Shown here: one piece after another, positions 44,057-51,992 of the stretch
Layout: each line of letters opens with the position of its first letter
How positions within the stretch are numbered: position 1 is the first letter of the stretch
NCBI GenBank assembly: GCA_937139415.1
Contig: CAKZPS010000010.1
Coordinates: 1 to 60,127, forward strand
Direction: 5' to 3'
From: an uncultured bacterium
GTDB lineage: Bacteria; Atribacterota; Atribacteria; Atribacterales; Caldatribacteriaceae
Length of the DNA: 60,127 bases
The notes under the pieces: generated by a model
The model's input: only the letters and a program-made list of their open reading frames with translations
Databases searched by the model: none
Told to the model about the DNA's origin: nothing
Position numbers and translations under genes: made by a program

Positions 44057-45736
44057 TTGAGCACAACTACGCTAAAAGCGTTGTTCATGGCAGTTACCAT
44101 ACTTGCTTCTGTGACCGTTGTTCAGTTAGGTTGGACACAGGGGGTTGCTCCCTCAATTGTAGCCATTCGGGTGGAAGGCAATCAGAATATTGACTCCCGT
44201 TTGATCCTTTCGGCAGTCTCTTCTTCGTTGCGTGAACCTTTCAACGCAGAAAAGATCAAAAGCGATATTAAGGCTATATCGGATTTAGGGTATTTCTCGT
44301 CAGTCTCGGTGGATACCAAGCAGTATCCGGAGGGGGTTGAGGTTATTTTTAAGGTGAAAGAGTTTCCGGTCATTCAGGAGATTCAGATCACCGGAAATAC
44401 TGCTCTGACGGAAGAAGAAATTCGCAAGGCCATGATCATAGCGCCTCTGCAAGTCATGAATTGGAAAATCCTTCAGAGAGATTTGGAGCGCATCCGAGCT
44501 CTGTATAGCGACCAGGGATTTTTGGTAACCGCTATCGAAAATGTGGAATTCGACGAGCAGGGTGTTTTGCGTTTTGAGATTCGAGAGGGAATTGTTGAAC
44601 GTGTTGATTTTGAAGGCTTAGAAAAAACCAAGGAGTATGTATTACGTCGGGAAATAGAGTTGGAACCGCCATTCGTATTTGATATGGCAAGAATCAGGAA
44701 AGACCTGCGTGCCATTTATAATTTGGGCTTTTTTGACGATCTTTCTATGAAACTTGAACCGGGGAGTGACCGTGACCACGTGGTGGTAAAGGTAAAGGTG
44801 GTGGAAAAGAAGACCGGTGAAGCAGGATTGGGGATAGGGTATAACAACGAGAAAGGTTGGCTGGGCTACCTCAAGTATCAAGAATCAAACATTGGCGGAA
44901 ATGCCCAGAAATTGGAAGTACGTTATGAATTTGGTTACCGTACCTTATACCGTATCTCCTTTGAAGAACCATGGCTCTTTGGAACCCCAACCGCTTTCGG
45001 TATCTCCGTATATGACCAGATTGAAAAGAAAAACTATTGGAGAGAACGAGAGATCGTTGGAAAGTACGAAGAAGAGCGCATTGGTGGGCAGATCTATTTG
45101 GGGCGCGAAATCGCCGAAAACTGGAAGGTGAATCTTCGCTATAAGAACGAAGATATTGCCATTCGTACCTTAGAAGGAGAATCCCCGGATGGAGAGGGGA
45201 AAACCATCTCTTTGACCCCTACCGTGGTGTATGACACCCGTGATGACATTTTTAACCCTGATAGTGGTTGGTGGTGCAGTGCGCAGGTAGAATTGGCGGG
45301 AGGGTTTTTAGGGGGTGACTATGACTACACCAAATACATTGTCGATGTTCGTAACTACATTGATACCGGGGAAAGGTCAACCTTGGCACTCCGCTTTTTA
45401 GGAGGCATTGCCGATACCGAGCTCCCCAGTTTTGAGCGCTTCTCCGTGGGTGGGGCAAACACGCTCAGAGGATACGATTTGTACGAGTTTGAGGGAGACA
45501 AAATGTTGGTGCTGAATGTGGAGTATCGTTTCGATGTTTCTAAGGGAACGCAGTTTGTCGTTTTTGGGGATGCGGGATACGCTTGGGCTTTGGATGAAGA
45601 TATTCGCTTCAGTGATATTAAGACCGGTTACGGAGTGGGTTTGCGTTTTGATACCCCCATTGGTCCGATCCGTTTAGATTATGGCATTGGAGAAACAGGT
45701 GCCCAGACCTATGTCAGTATTGGACACACTTTTTGA
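44057..45736 (+). CDS. bamA: Outer-membrane assembly factor BamA/Omp85
   Basis: An Omp85 protein of 559 residues. A signal peptide (about 1-33) is followed by three POTRA domains: IVAIRVEGNQNID, VIQEIQITGNTALTEEEI and VERVDFEGLEKTKEYVL start them. The C-terminal barrel has the lid-loop motif RFSVGGANTLRGYD, the DTPIGPIRLDYGIG strand and ends YVSIGHTF. Three POTRA domains are fewer than the five of enteric BamA. AAGGAGG precedes the TTG start. Together with the upstream tamB and downstream ompH it forms the outer-membrane protein assembly module. Confidence 0.96.
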   Translation: MSTTTLKALFMAVTILASVTVVQLGWTQGVAPSIVAIRVEGNQNIDSRLILSAVSSSLREPFNAEKIKSDIKAISDLGYFSSVSVDTKQYPEGVEVIFKVKEFPVIQEIQITGNTALTEEEIRKAMIIAPLQVMNWKILQRDLERIRALYSDQGFLVTAIENVEFDEQGVLRFEIREGIVERVDFEGLEKTKEYVLRREIELEPPFVFDMARIRKDLRAIYNLGFFDDLSMKLEPGSDRDHVVVKVKVVEKKTGEAGLGIGYNNEKGWLGYLKYQESNIGGNAQKLEVRYEFGYRTLYRISFEEPWLFGTPTAFGISVYDQIEKKNYWREREIVGKYEEERIGGQIYLGREIAENWKVNLRYKNEDIAIRTLEGESPDGEGKTISLTPTVVYDTRDDIFNPDSGWWCSAQVELAGGFLGGDYDYTKYIVDVRNYIDTGERSTLALRFLGGIADTELPSFERFSVGGANTLRGYDLYEFEGDKMLVLNVEYRFDVSKGTQFVVFGDAGYAWALDEDIRFSDIKTGYGVGLRFDTPIGPIRLDYGIGETGAQTYVSIGHTF

Positions 45737-45760
45737 GAAATAGAAAGGAGCGAAAGCGGA

Positions 45761-46339
45761 ATGAAAGCCTATGGCTGGTTTTTTGTGGTGACATTTGCAG
45801 TGATAGGAATATTCGTATTTTCCGGAGTTGGCTTAGCCCAAGCCAAGAAAGCAACCCCTTCACCGACTCCAGCGAAGGGCGAGACTCAAGGCGTTCTTAA
45901 CATGACGATCGGTCTCGTCGATATTAACAAGATTTTTGACAGTCACCCCAATACTCAGAAGGCAGCGGAGATCGAGAAGAAAGTGGTAGAAGAGCTACAG
46001 AAAAGACAGCAAGAATTGAATGAGAGAGGCAAGGGCAAAACCAAAGAGGAGGTTGATCAGTTAGAAAAGGAGATGAATGCCGAGTGGGCACCGGTGCGAG
46101 ACGAAATGCTCAAAGAACGTCAAGCACTCCTCGATGCGCGTTACGCCGACGTCATCGCAGCTATAAAAAAAGTTGCCGAAGAACTGAAGCTCACCTTGGT
46201 GATTCGGAGTGAACTCCGTATTCCTGTCAGTCAGAAAGAACTCTTAGAGATGCCCCTTGTTTTTTATGGTGGTCTTGATATCACCGATAAAGTCATTGAA
46301 GCGATGAAAGGTGTCCTCGGTAATAAGGCCGGACAATGA
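45761..46339 (+). CDS. OmpH/Skp-family periplasmic chaperone
   Basis: A 192-residue exported protein. The signal peptide (about 1-27, ending VGLAQA) is followed by a Pro/Thr-rich linker. The OmpH domain begins IGLVDINKIFDSHP and continues as a charged coiled-coil (EKKVVEELQKRQQELNERG). The C-terminus LELRIPVS-like strand (LTLVIRSELRIPVSQKEL) is present. These chaperones keep outer-membrane proteins unfolded for BamA, which is upstream. Ends overlap with lpxD. Confidence 0.92.
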   Translation: MKAYGWFFVVTFAVIGIFVFSGVGLAQAKKATPSPTPAKGETQGVLNMTIGLVDINKIFDSHPNTQKAAEIEKKVVEELQKRQQELNERGKGKTKEEVDQLEKEMNAEWAPVRDEMLKERQALLDARYADVIAAIKKVAEELKLTLVIRSELRIPVSQKELLEMPLVFYGGLDITDKVIEAMKGVLGNKAGQ

Positions 46340-47361
46340 AGTTGAGAGAAGTTTGCGTTCTCCTACAGGGGTCTCTATGGGGAGACCCCGATTTTGAAGT
46401 GGTCAGCGTTCGTGAACCGGAAGAAGCGGAAACCCATGATTTGACTTTTTTGTATCACAAGAGTCGTTTGGAAGGGGTACGTGTTTCTCGTTCGCAGGCG
46501 GTAGTGACTACCCGAGAACTTGGAGAGAAGTTACCGGAAAAAAATCGGGTGGTGGTAGACAACCCTCGTTATGCTTTTGTCCAAATCATTCCTCGCTTTT
46601 TTCGCTTGATTCCTCAACCCTTCGGCATTCACCCCCAAGCGTGCGTTCATCCTACTGCCCAGCTCGGTTCACGGGTTTCCGTGGGGGCATTTTCGGTGGT
46701 CGAAGAAGGGGCAGTGATCGGTGACGGGACAGTCATTTTCCCCCAGGTGTATGTGGGGAGAGAGGTAGTCATCGGTAAGGAGTGTCTCTTGTACCCTCAG
46801 GTGGTGGTTCTTGAGCGTTGTGTGGTGGGGAATAGGGTGATTCTCCAGAGTGGGGTGGTCATCGGAGGCGACGGTTTTGGCTACGAGTGGTGGGAAGGGA
46901 AGTACCATAAAATACCCCATGTGGGGAGGGTGATCATTGAGGATGAGGTCGAGATTGGAGCGAACACCACTGTGGATCGAGCCACCTTAGGAGAGACACG
47001 TATTGGTGCAGGTTCGAAAATCGACAACTTGGTCATGATCGCCCATAATGTCTTCATCGGAGAAAAGACGATTATCGTGGCGCAATCGGGTATCGCAGGG
47101 AGTGCTCGGATCGGTGATCAGGTCATCATGGGAGGACAGGCAGGGGTAGTGGACCATGGAGTGGTGGGAAAGGGAGCACGTCTTGCCGCCCGAGCGGGGG
47201 TGATCTCGGAGGTTAAAGAAGGAGAGATGGTGTCAGGGTTTCCGGCGCGCAATCATCGTGAGGAACTACGGAGGCAAGCTTTCATTGATAAATTACCCGA
47301 GATGTGGAAGAAATTGAGAGCCTTAGAGGGAAAAATTGCTCAACTTTTCCAGCATGAATGA
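46336..47361 (+). CDS. lpxD: UDP-3-O-(3-hydroxyacyl)glucosamine N-acyltransferase LpxD
   Basis: Third acyl step of lipid A synthesis. It is 341 residues. The N-terminal uridine-binding domain (about 1-95) precedes a left-handed beta-helix of hexapeptide repeats. The catalytic His is in LVMIAHNVFIGEKT; the motif GGDGFGYEW is typical of LpxD. The ATG overlaps the ompH stop. It should work after LpxC, whose gene follows, with an acyl-ACP donor; no fabZ or acpP is nearby. Confidence 0.96.
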   Translation: MKLREVCVLLQGSLWGDPDFEVVSVREPEEAETHDLTFLYHKSRLEGVRVSRSQAVVTTRELGEKLPEKNRVVVDNPRYAFVQIIPRFFRLIPQPFGIHPQACVHPTAQLGSRVSVGAFSVVEEGAVIGDGTVIFPQVYVGREVVIGKECLLYPQVVVLERCVVGNRVILQSGVVIGGDGFGYEWWEGKYHKIPHVGRVIIEDEVEIGANTTVDRATLGETRIGAGSKIDNLVMIAHNVFIGEKTIIVAQSGIAGSARIGDQVIMGGQAGVVDHGVVGKGARLAARAGVISEVKEGEMVSGFPARNHREELRRQAFIDKLPEMWKKLRALEGKIAQLFQHE

Positions 47362-48196
47362 CTTTGTCATGCAAAAAACCATTGCCACTTCCTTCATGGT
47401 GGAAGGTAAGGGATTACATACGGGCGAGGAAGTTAGGGTAACGCTTTTCCCTGCGGCAGAGGATACCGGGATTGTTTTTCAGGTCATTCAGTCCTTTCGA
47501 GAAACACTGATTCCTGCACGTTTCGAGTTTGTTGCAGAAGGGGTCCGTTGTACCGCTCTCGAGAAAGACGGGATTACTCTTTTAACGCCCGAGCACTTAC
47601 TGGCAGCCTGCTGGGGAGCGGGAATTTCTAATCTTTGTGTCCAGGTCCAGGGTCGGGAACTCCCTGGGGGTGATGGTAGTGCCTGGATGTGGTGGGAAAT
47701 TCTCCAGAGGGTTGGCATCAAGGTACAAGAGGCACAGCAACCCATCTTTCCGATATCTCGTGTGATAGGAATAGAGGTGGGTAAACAATCTCTCTTCGCC
47801 TTTCCTGCAGAGAGAATCCAAGTGATTTACCTGCTCGATAGTACTTCCCATGGCGATTTTGCCCAGGTTGTACAATTCAAGGAGGGAGAGGATTTCACTT
47901 CGGTCGCTCGGGCACGAACTTTTGCCTTTGAGTGGGAAGTAGAGAATATTATTGAAAAAGACCTGGGGTTGGGGGTACGGAATGAAGCATTGGTGTTCGG
48001 ACGAAATGGGAGTAGTAACCGACTTTTGCGAGTTCCTCACGAGGCTGGTTTGCACAAGATTTTAGACCTTTTAGGGGATTTAATGCTTTTCGGTCCAAGA
48101 GTGTGTGGAGGCTTTTTGGGAATTCGTTCGGGGCATCGTTTAAACCGATTGATGATCGAGCGTCTTCGAAGGGAGGCTCAAGACTATGCAAATTGA
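47354..48196 (+). CDS. lpxC: UDP-3-O-acyl-GlcNAc deacetylase LpxC
   Basis: Zinc deacetylase and committed step of lipid A synthesis. The 280-residue protein has the zinc and catalytic residues Glu80/His81 in TPEHLLAACWG, His234 and Asp238 in HKILDLLGD, and His261 in RSGHRLN. It matches the E. coli set Glu78/His79, His238, Asp242 and His265. Length is slightly below the E. coli enzyme. The start lies within the end of lpxD (ATGAATGA). Confidence 0.96.
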   Translation: MNDFVMQKTIATSFMVEGKGLHTGEEVRVTLFPAAEDTGIVFQVIQSFRETLIPARFEFVAEGVRCTALEKDGITLLTPEHLLAACWGAGISNLCVQVQGRELPGGDGSAWMWWEILQRVGIKVQEAQQPIFPISRVIGIEVGKQSLFAFPAERIQVIYLLDSTSHGDFAQVVQFKEGEDFTSVARARTFAFEWEVENIIEKDLGLGVRNEALVFGRNGSSNRLLRVPHEAGLHKILDLLGDLMLFGPRVCGGFLGIRSGHRLNRLMIERLRREAQDYAN

Positions 48197-49007
48197 CCCA
48201 ACTGCCCGCATAGCTCAAGGAGCAATCATTGGAGAGGGAGTGGAGATTGGTCCGTATGTGATTGTGGGGGAAAAGGTGAGAATCGGTGCATATACGAAGA
48301 TTGGCGCCTTCGTGGTAGTCGAGGGGCAGGTAGAGGTAGGAGCACATTGTTTTATCGGTTGTCATTCAGTCATTGGTACACCTCCTCAAGATGTTTCTTA
48401 CCGGGGAGAGGAGACCAAAGTGGTGATCGGAGACCGAACTATTCTCCGTGAATTTGTGACCATCCACCGAGCAACCGGTGAAGGCAAGATGACTCACCTT
48501 GGCGAAGACTGTTTCATCATGGCTTATTGTCATATTGCCCATAATTGTTTTCTTGGGAATGGTGTTACCATGGCCAACGCCGCCATGCTTGCCGGATACG
48601 TGGTGGTTGATGACTGGGCTACGTTGGGTGGCCTTGCCGGGGTTCACCAATTTGTGCATGTCGGGAAATTATGCATGGTTGGGGGAATGTCGAAAGTGGT
48701 GATGGATGTTCCTCCGTATACCTTGGTTGACGGTCATCCGGCGCGAATTTTTGGTTTGAACCGGATAGGAATGAAGCGTCGGGGCATTCCAGAAGAGAAG
48801 CGTGAAACGGTCAAAAAAATATATACCATGCTCTATCGGAGTGGCATACCGATTCATAAAGCGCTTGAGGAACTGAAGAAGAGCTCATACGATCCGGCGT
48901 TGGTCGAAGAGATAATCACTTTTTTTACCCAGAGCAAGCGAGGGATAGTTCGTTGGGTTTCTGGGGAGGTCAATAACGTTGAAGAAGATGCTCCTTTTAG
49001 CTGGTGA
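48186..49007 (+). CDS. lpxA: UDP-N-acetylglucosamine acyltransferase LpxA
   Basis: First lipid A acyltransferase, 273 residues. Left-handed beta-helix repeats run through the first 185 residues. The catalytic base is His119 in YCHIAHNC, and GGLAGVHQFVHVGKLCMVGGMSKVVMDVPPY is the usual LpxA stretch (positions about 147-178). It overlaps lpxC by 11 bases, and its end overlaps lpxI by 29. Confidence 0.96.
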   Translation: MQIDPTARIAQGAIIGEGVEIGPYVIVGEKVRIGAYTKIGAFVVVEGQVEVGAHCFIGCHSVIGTPPQDVSYRGEETKVVIGDRTILREFVTIHRATGEGKMTHLGEDCFIMAYCHIAHNCFLGNGVTMANAAMLAGYVVVDDWATLGGLAGVHQFVHVGKLCMVGGMSKVVMDVPPYTLVDGHPARIFGLNRIGMKRRGIPEEKRETVKKIYTMLYRSGIPIHKALEELKKSSYDPALVEEIITFFTQSKRGIVRWVSGEVNNVEEDAPFSW

Positions 49008-49767
49008 AGGGAAAATCCCTCTCCTTGTTTACGAGCGAGCGCGGAAAGAACGAGAGGTTTTGGTGTTGAGCTGTGCTCCGTTGCGAGTAGAAAGGGATTT
49101 GCCTCTTTGCGAATACTTGCCTTCCTTCTCCTTAGGTCACCTGGTTCGCTTCCTCACTACTCACCGGATTGAGGAGATATGTCTGGCGGGGAAAGTACCG
49201 AAAGCGACCCTTTTTGAGCACCATATTTTCGAGCAGGTCATCCGGGAATGGTCTTCTCCGTCTTTTGAGGATCGCGTTTTAGGTGAAATTGTATTGCAAC
49301 GTCTGGAAGAACGGGGCATACGGTGTCTTTCCCCCCTTCTCTTTTTGCGTGACCATTTGATGCCTGCTGATTTCTTTTTCGGTTCCCCCCTCGATGCCTC
49401 CGATTGGTCGGATATTCGCTTAGGAGCGAAAATTGCCCGTTTTTTGGCTGATGCCGAAGTGGGGCAAACGGTGGTGGTGAAGCGAGGTACCGTTTTAGCG
49501 GCAGAGGGAGCCGAGGGAACGGATGAGACCATTCGCCGGGGTTTAACCTTAGCTTGTGGTGGTGGGGCAGTGGTGAAAATGGCCCGTACTCAGCAGAGTT
49601 TTCTCGTGGATATCCCCGCCATCGGCTTACAAACTGTGGAGTTAATCGGTCAGCATAAGGGGAGAGTTCTGGCCGTAGAGAGCGGAAAAACTCTCTTTTT
49701 AGAACGAGAAGAAGCCCTGCGTAAAGCCAAAGAGTATTCGATAAATATCGCCGCTATTACCGGGTGA
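48979..49767 (+). CDS. lpxI: UDP-2,3-diacylglucosamine pyrophosphatase LpxI
   Basis: Hydrolyses UDP-diacylglucosamine to lipid X. This is the LpxI (DUF1009) type rather than LpxH or LpxG. It is 262 residues. The N-terminus LLAGEGKIPLLVYERA and the C-terminal VVKRGTVLAAEGAEGTDETIRR and DIPAIGLQTVE are family hallmarks; the catalytic acid lies in the EGTD region. TTG start after GGGGAGG. Confidence 0.95.
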   Translation: MKKMLLLAGEGKIPLLVYERARKEREVLVLSCAPLRVERDLPLCEYLPSFSLGHLVRFLTTHRIEEICLAGKVPKATLFEHHIFEQVIREWSSPSFEDRVLGEIVLQRLEERGIRCLSPLLFLRDHLMPADFFFGSPLDASDWSDIRLGAKIARFLADAEVGQTVVVKRGTVLAAEGAEGTDETIRRGLTLACGGGAVVKMARTQQSFLVDIPAIGLQTVELIGQHKGRVLAVESGKTLFLEREEALRKAKEYSINIAAITG

Positions 49768-49768
49768 C

Positions 49769-50875
49769 ATGATTCCTCGGCTCTTCCTTTCCTGTGGTGA
49801 CCTTTCGGGAGACATTTATGCCGGAGAAGTCATTCGCTCCCTTCGTCAGAGAGTCCCGCAGGTGGAGATCGTCGCCTTAGGAGGAGAGGCGTGTGCGGAA
49901 AACGGCGCTACCCTCCTTGCCAATACCACGCGAATCTCCACCGTGGGTTTCGTGGAGCTTTTCCGTTCCCTCTCCCAATGGTGGACTATTTGGAAACTGA
50001 CTACTACAACATTGTGCGAACATTCCTTTTCCGTTCTCCTCCTCATCGATAATCCCGGCTTCAATCTTCGCCTGGCTCGTTTTGCTCAAAGCATGGGTCT
50101 GCCGGTCGTGTATTTCGTCCCTCCCCAAGTGTGGGTGTGGGGGAGAAGACGCGGACGCACCCTTGCGCAGTGTGCCGATTGGATTCTCCCCATTTTCCCC
50201 TGGGAGGAAGAGTATTTTCGGGGAGGAAAAGCTCGGGTAGAATGGGTTGGGCATCCTTTGGTGGAACTGTGGCGCGAGCGAGGACAACGAAAAACGAAAA
50301 AGGAAGAATCACTCCTCCTCCTTCTTCCCGGGAGTCGTCGGCAAGAGGTAGAGCGTTATCTTGCGGTGATGCGTCGGTGTTTTGTCCGTTTTCCTTCTTT
50401 CTTCTCTTCTTACCGGTTGGTGGCAGTGGCGGCGTCAGGGGCGCTTTTTTCCATCATCGAGGAGTATTTCCAGGGTTTTCCGGTACTCATTGAAGAGCGA
50501 GAAAAATTACCGTTTCTTCTCGAACAAACCTCTCTGGCTATTTCCTGTGCCGGGACGGTCACTCTCGAAGTTGCCTTGGCGGGAGTGCCACAAATCATCG
50601 TCTATCGTGCTTCACCGCTCACCTTTCTTTTGGGGCGATGGTTGGTCTATGGTCATCTCATTGGCTTACCCAATATTGCCATGGGAGAAGAGGTTTTCCC
50701 CGAACTTGTGCAATACCAATTTTCCCCTGAGCAGCTCACCGCAGCAATGGAGAAACTCGCCACTCCCTTTTATGAGGAGCGGGCAAAAGGAGTAGCCGCT
50801 GCATTACGGATGAAACTCGACAAGGGGAATCCTTTTGCCCGCGTGGCGGAGGTGCTCATGCACTACTTTGGATAA
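49769..50875 (+). CDS. lpxB: Lipid A disaccharide synthase LpxB
   Basis: GT19 glycosyltransferase that joins lipid X to UDP-diacylglucosamine, 368 residues. N-terminal SCGDLSGDIYAGEVI, then LIDNPGFNLRLA, VYFVPPQVWVWG, LLPGSRRQEV and ISCAGTVTLEVALAGVPQIIVYR are all typical. It acts at the inner face of the membrane. It is one base after the lpxI stop. Confidence 0.96.
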   Translation: MIPRLFLSCGDLSGDIYAGEVIRSLRQRVPQVEIVALGGEACAENGATLLANTTRISTVGFVELFRSLSQWWTIWKLTTTTLCEHSFSVLLLIDNPGFNLRLARFAQSMGLPVVYFVPPQVWVWGRRRGRTLAQCADWILPIFPWEEEYFRGGKARVEWVGHPLVELWRERGQRKTKKEESLLLLLPGSRRQEVERYLAVMRRCFVRFPSFFSSYRLVAVAASGALFSIIEEYFQGFPVLIEEREKLPFLLEQTSLAISCAGTVTLEVALAGVPQIIVYRASPLTFLLGRWLVYGHLIGLPNIAMGEEVFPELVQYQFSPEQLTAAMEKLATPFYEERAKGVAAALRMKLDKGNPFARVAEVLMHYFG

Positions 50876-51992
50876 TCGAGGACTTTTGCTCATTACCGTG
50901 AATAGTCCTGGGGAAGTGTACTATGCGCTTTCCCCCTTACTTTCGGCGCTCTCCAACTTGCAAGAGCCCCCGCGGGTATGGGTTTTCCTTCCTCCCTGTC
51001 AATTCGCCACCGGTCGAGAGGGAGGAACGGTGTGGCAGTTGCCTCTCGTAGAGCGCGTGTTTTCGCCTCGGGAAACAGTAACTTACCTTTTGGGATTCTC
51101 GTCTCTACCTCTCGCCCGACGGGGTTTAGTGCTCTTTTTAGGAGGGGACGTTTTCTACGCCGTACTTCTCAAAAAGCGTACCCGCTATCCTCTGTGGGTT
51201 TATGGGAGGGTTCCCCGTTTTCCGGCGTGGGTGGACCGATACTTAGTCCGTTTTCGGCAGGAGTGGTCCTCTTTTCCTGCGGAGAAGAGGGTGTACCTGG
51301 GAGATTTACTGTACTCGGTGGTATTGCAAGAGGTCAAGGCGCACAATCTCTTTCCTCCCGGATTTCCCCGCTTTCTCTTTTTGCCGGGGAGCCGGAAGTT
51401 TGCCTATTCTTCTCTCTTTCCCCTCTTTGGGCAATGGATGGGTGTCTTGCGCGAGAAGTATCCAGAGGCTTCCTTTGCCTTAGGTTTGCCGGGTCATTAC
51501 TCTTTCTGCGATCTCCCTCCTTGCGACTTTTCCTCACTGGGGGTAACAATCCTTTTCGGGATGACCTCCGAACTCCTCAGCGAAGCAGACTGCGTGATTA
51601 CCGTTCCCGGTTCAAACAATTTAGAAATCGTGTATCGGAAAAAGAAAGGAATGGTGGTGTTTCCCATTGCACCGGCGCTCCATGATCTTCCCGTTACTGG
51701 GTTTTTGAGCATAGTAGAAAAATTTCCGTATTGGGGTAAAATGATAAAGCGAGCGTTCCTGTTGCGTGCATTATCTCGGAGGAAGTGGCTGTCGTTACCA
51801 AATATAGTATGGGATCGGGAGATTCTCCCCGAGTTGGTGGGAGAAATTTCCCCGCAATGCCTGGTCCAAAAGGTGGAGGAAGTGTTCCATCGCGGAGAAG
51901 AAGATTTTCGGGAGGAAATTCCTCAAGAAGATGTGGCCTTATCGCTTGCGAGGATGATTGAGGAGGTATTCTATGGAGAAGCGTCGTCATAG
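50868..51992 (+). CDS. LpxB-related glycosyltransferase-like protein
   Basis: A 374-residue protein inside the lipid A operon. It has a GT19/GT-B-like layout: N-terminal VNSPGEVYYALSPLLSALS resembling the start of LpxB, then RFLFLPGSRKFAYSSLFP and the late donor-site-like segment ADCVITVPGSNNLEIVYRKKKGMVVFPI. Similar LpxB-related proteins of unknown role occur in some bacteria. The catalytic pattern of LpxB (GDLSGD) is not fully kept (NSPGE). It could glycosylate or modify lipid A or be a non-catalytic partner. TTG start overlaps the lpxB stop; the end overlaps msbA. Confidence 0.75.
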   Translation: MDNRGLLLITVNSPGEVYYALSPLLSALSNLQEPPRVWVFLPPCQFATGREGGTVWQLPLVERVFSPRETVTYLLGFSSLPLARRGLVLFLGGDVFYAVLLKKRTRYPLWVYGRVPRFPAWVDRYLVRFRQEWSSFPAEKRVYLGDLLYSVVLQEVKAHNLFPPGFPRFLFLPGSRKFAYSSLFPLFGQWMGVLREKYPEASFALGLPGHYSFCDLPPCDFSSLGVTILFGMTSELLSEADCVITVPGSNNLEIVYRKKKGMVVFPIAPALHDLPVTGFLSIVEKFPYWGKMIKRAFLLRALSRRKWLSLPNIVWDREILPELVGEISPQCLVQKVEEVFHRGEEDFREEIPQEDVALSLARMIEEVFYGEASS

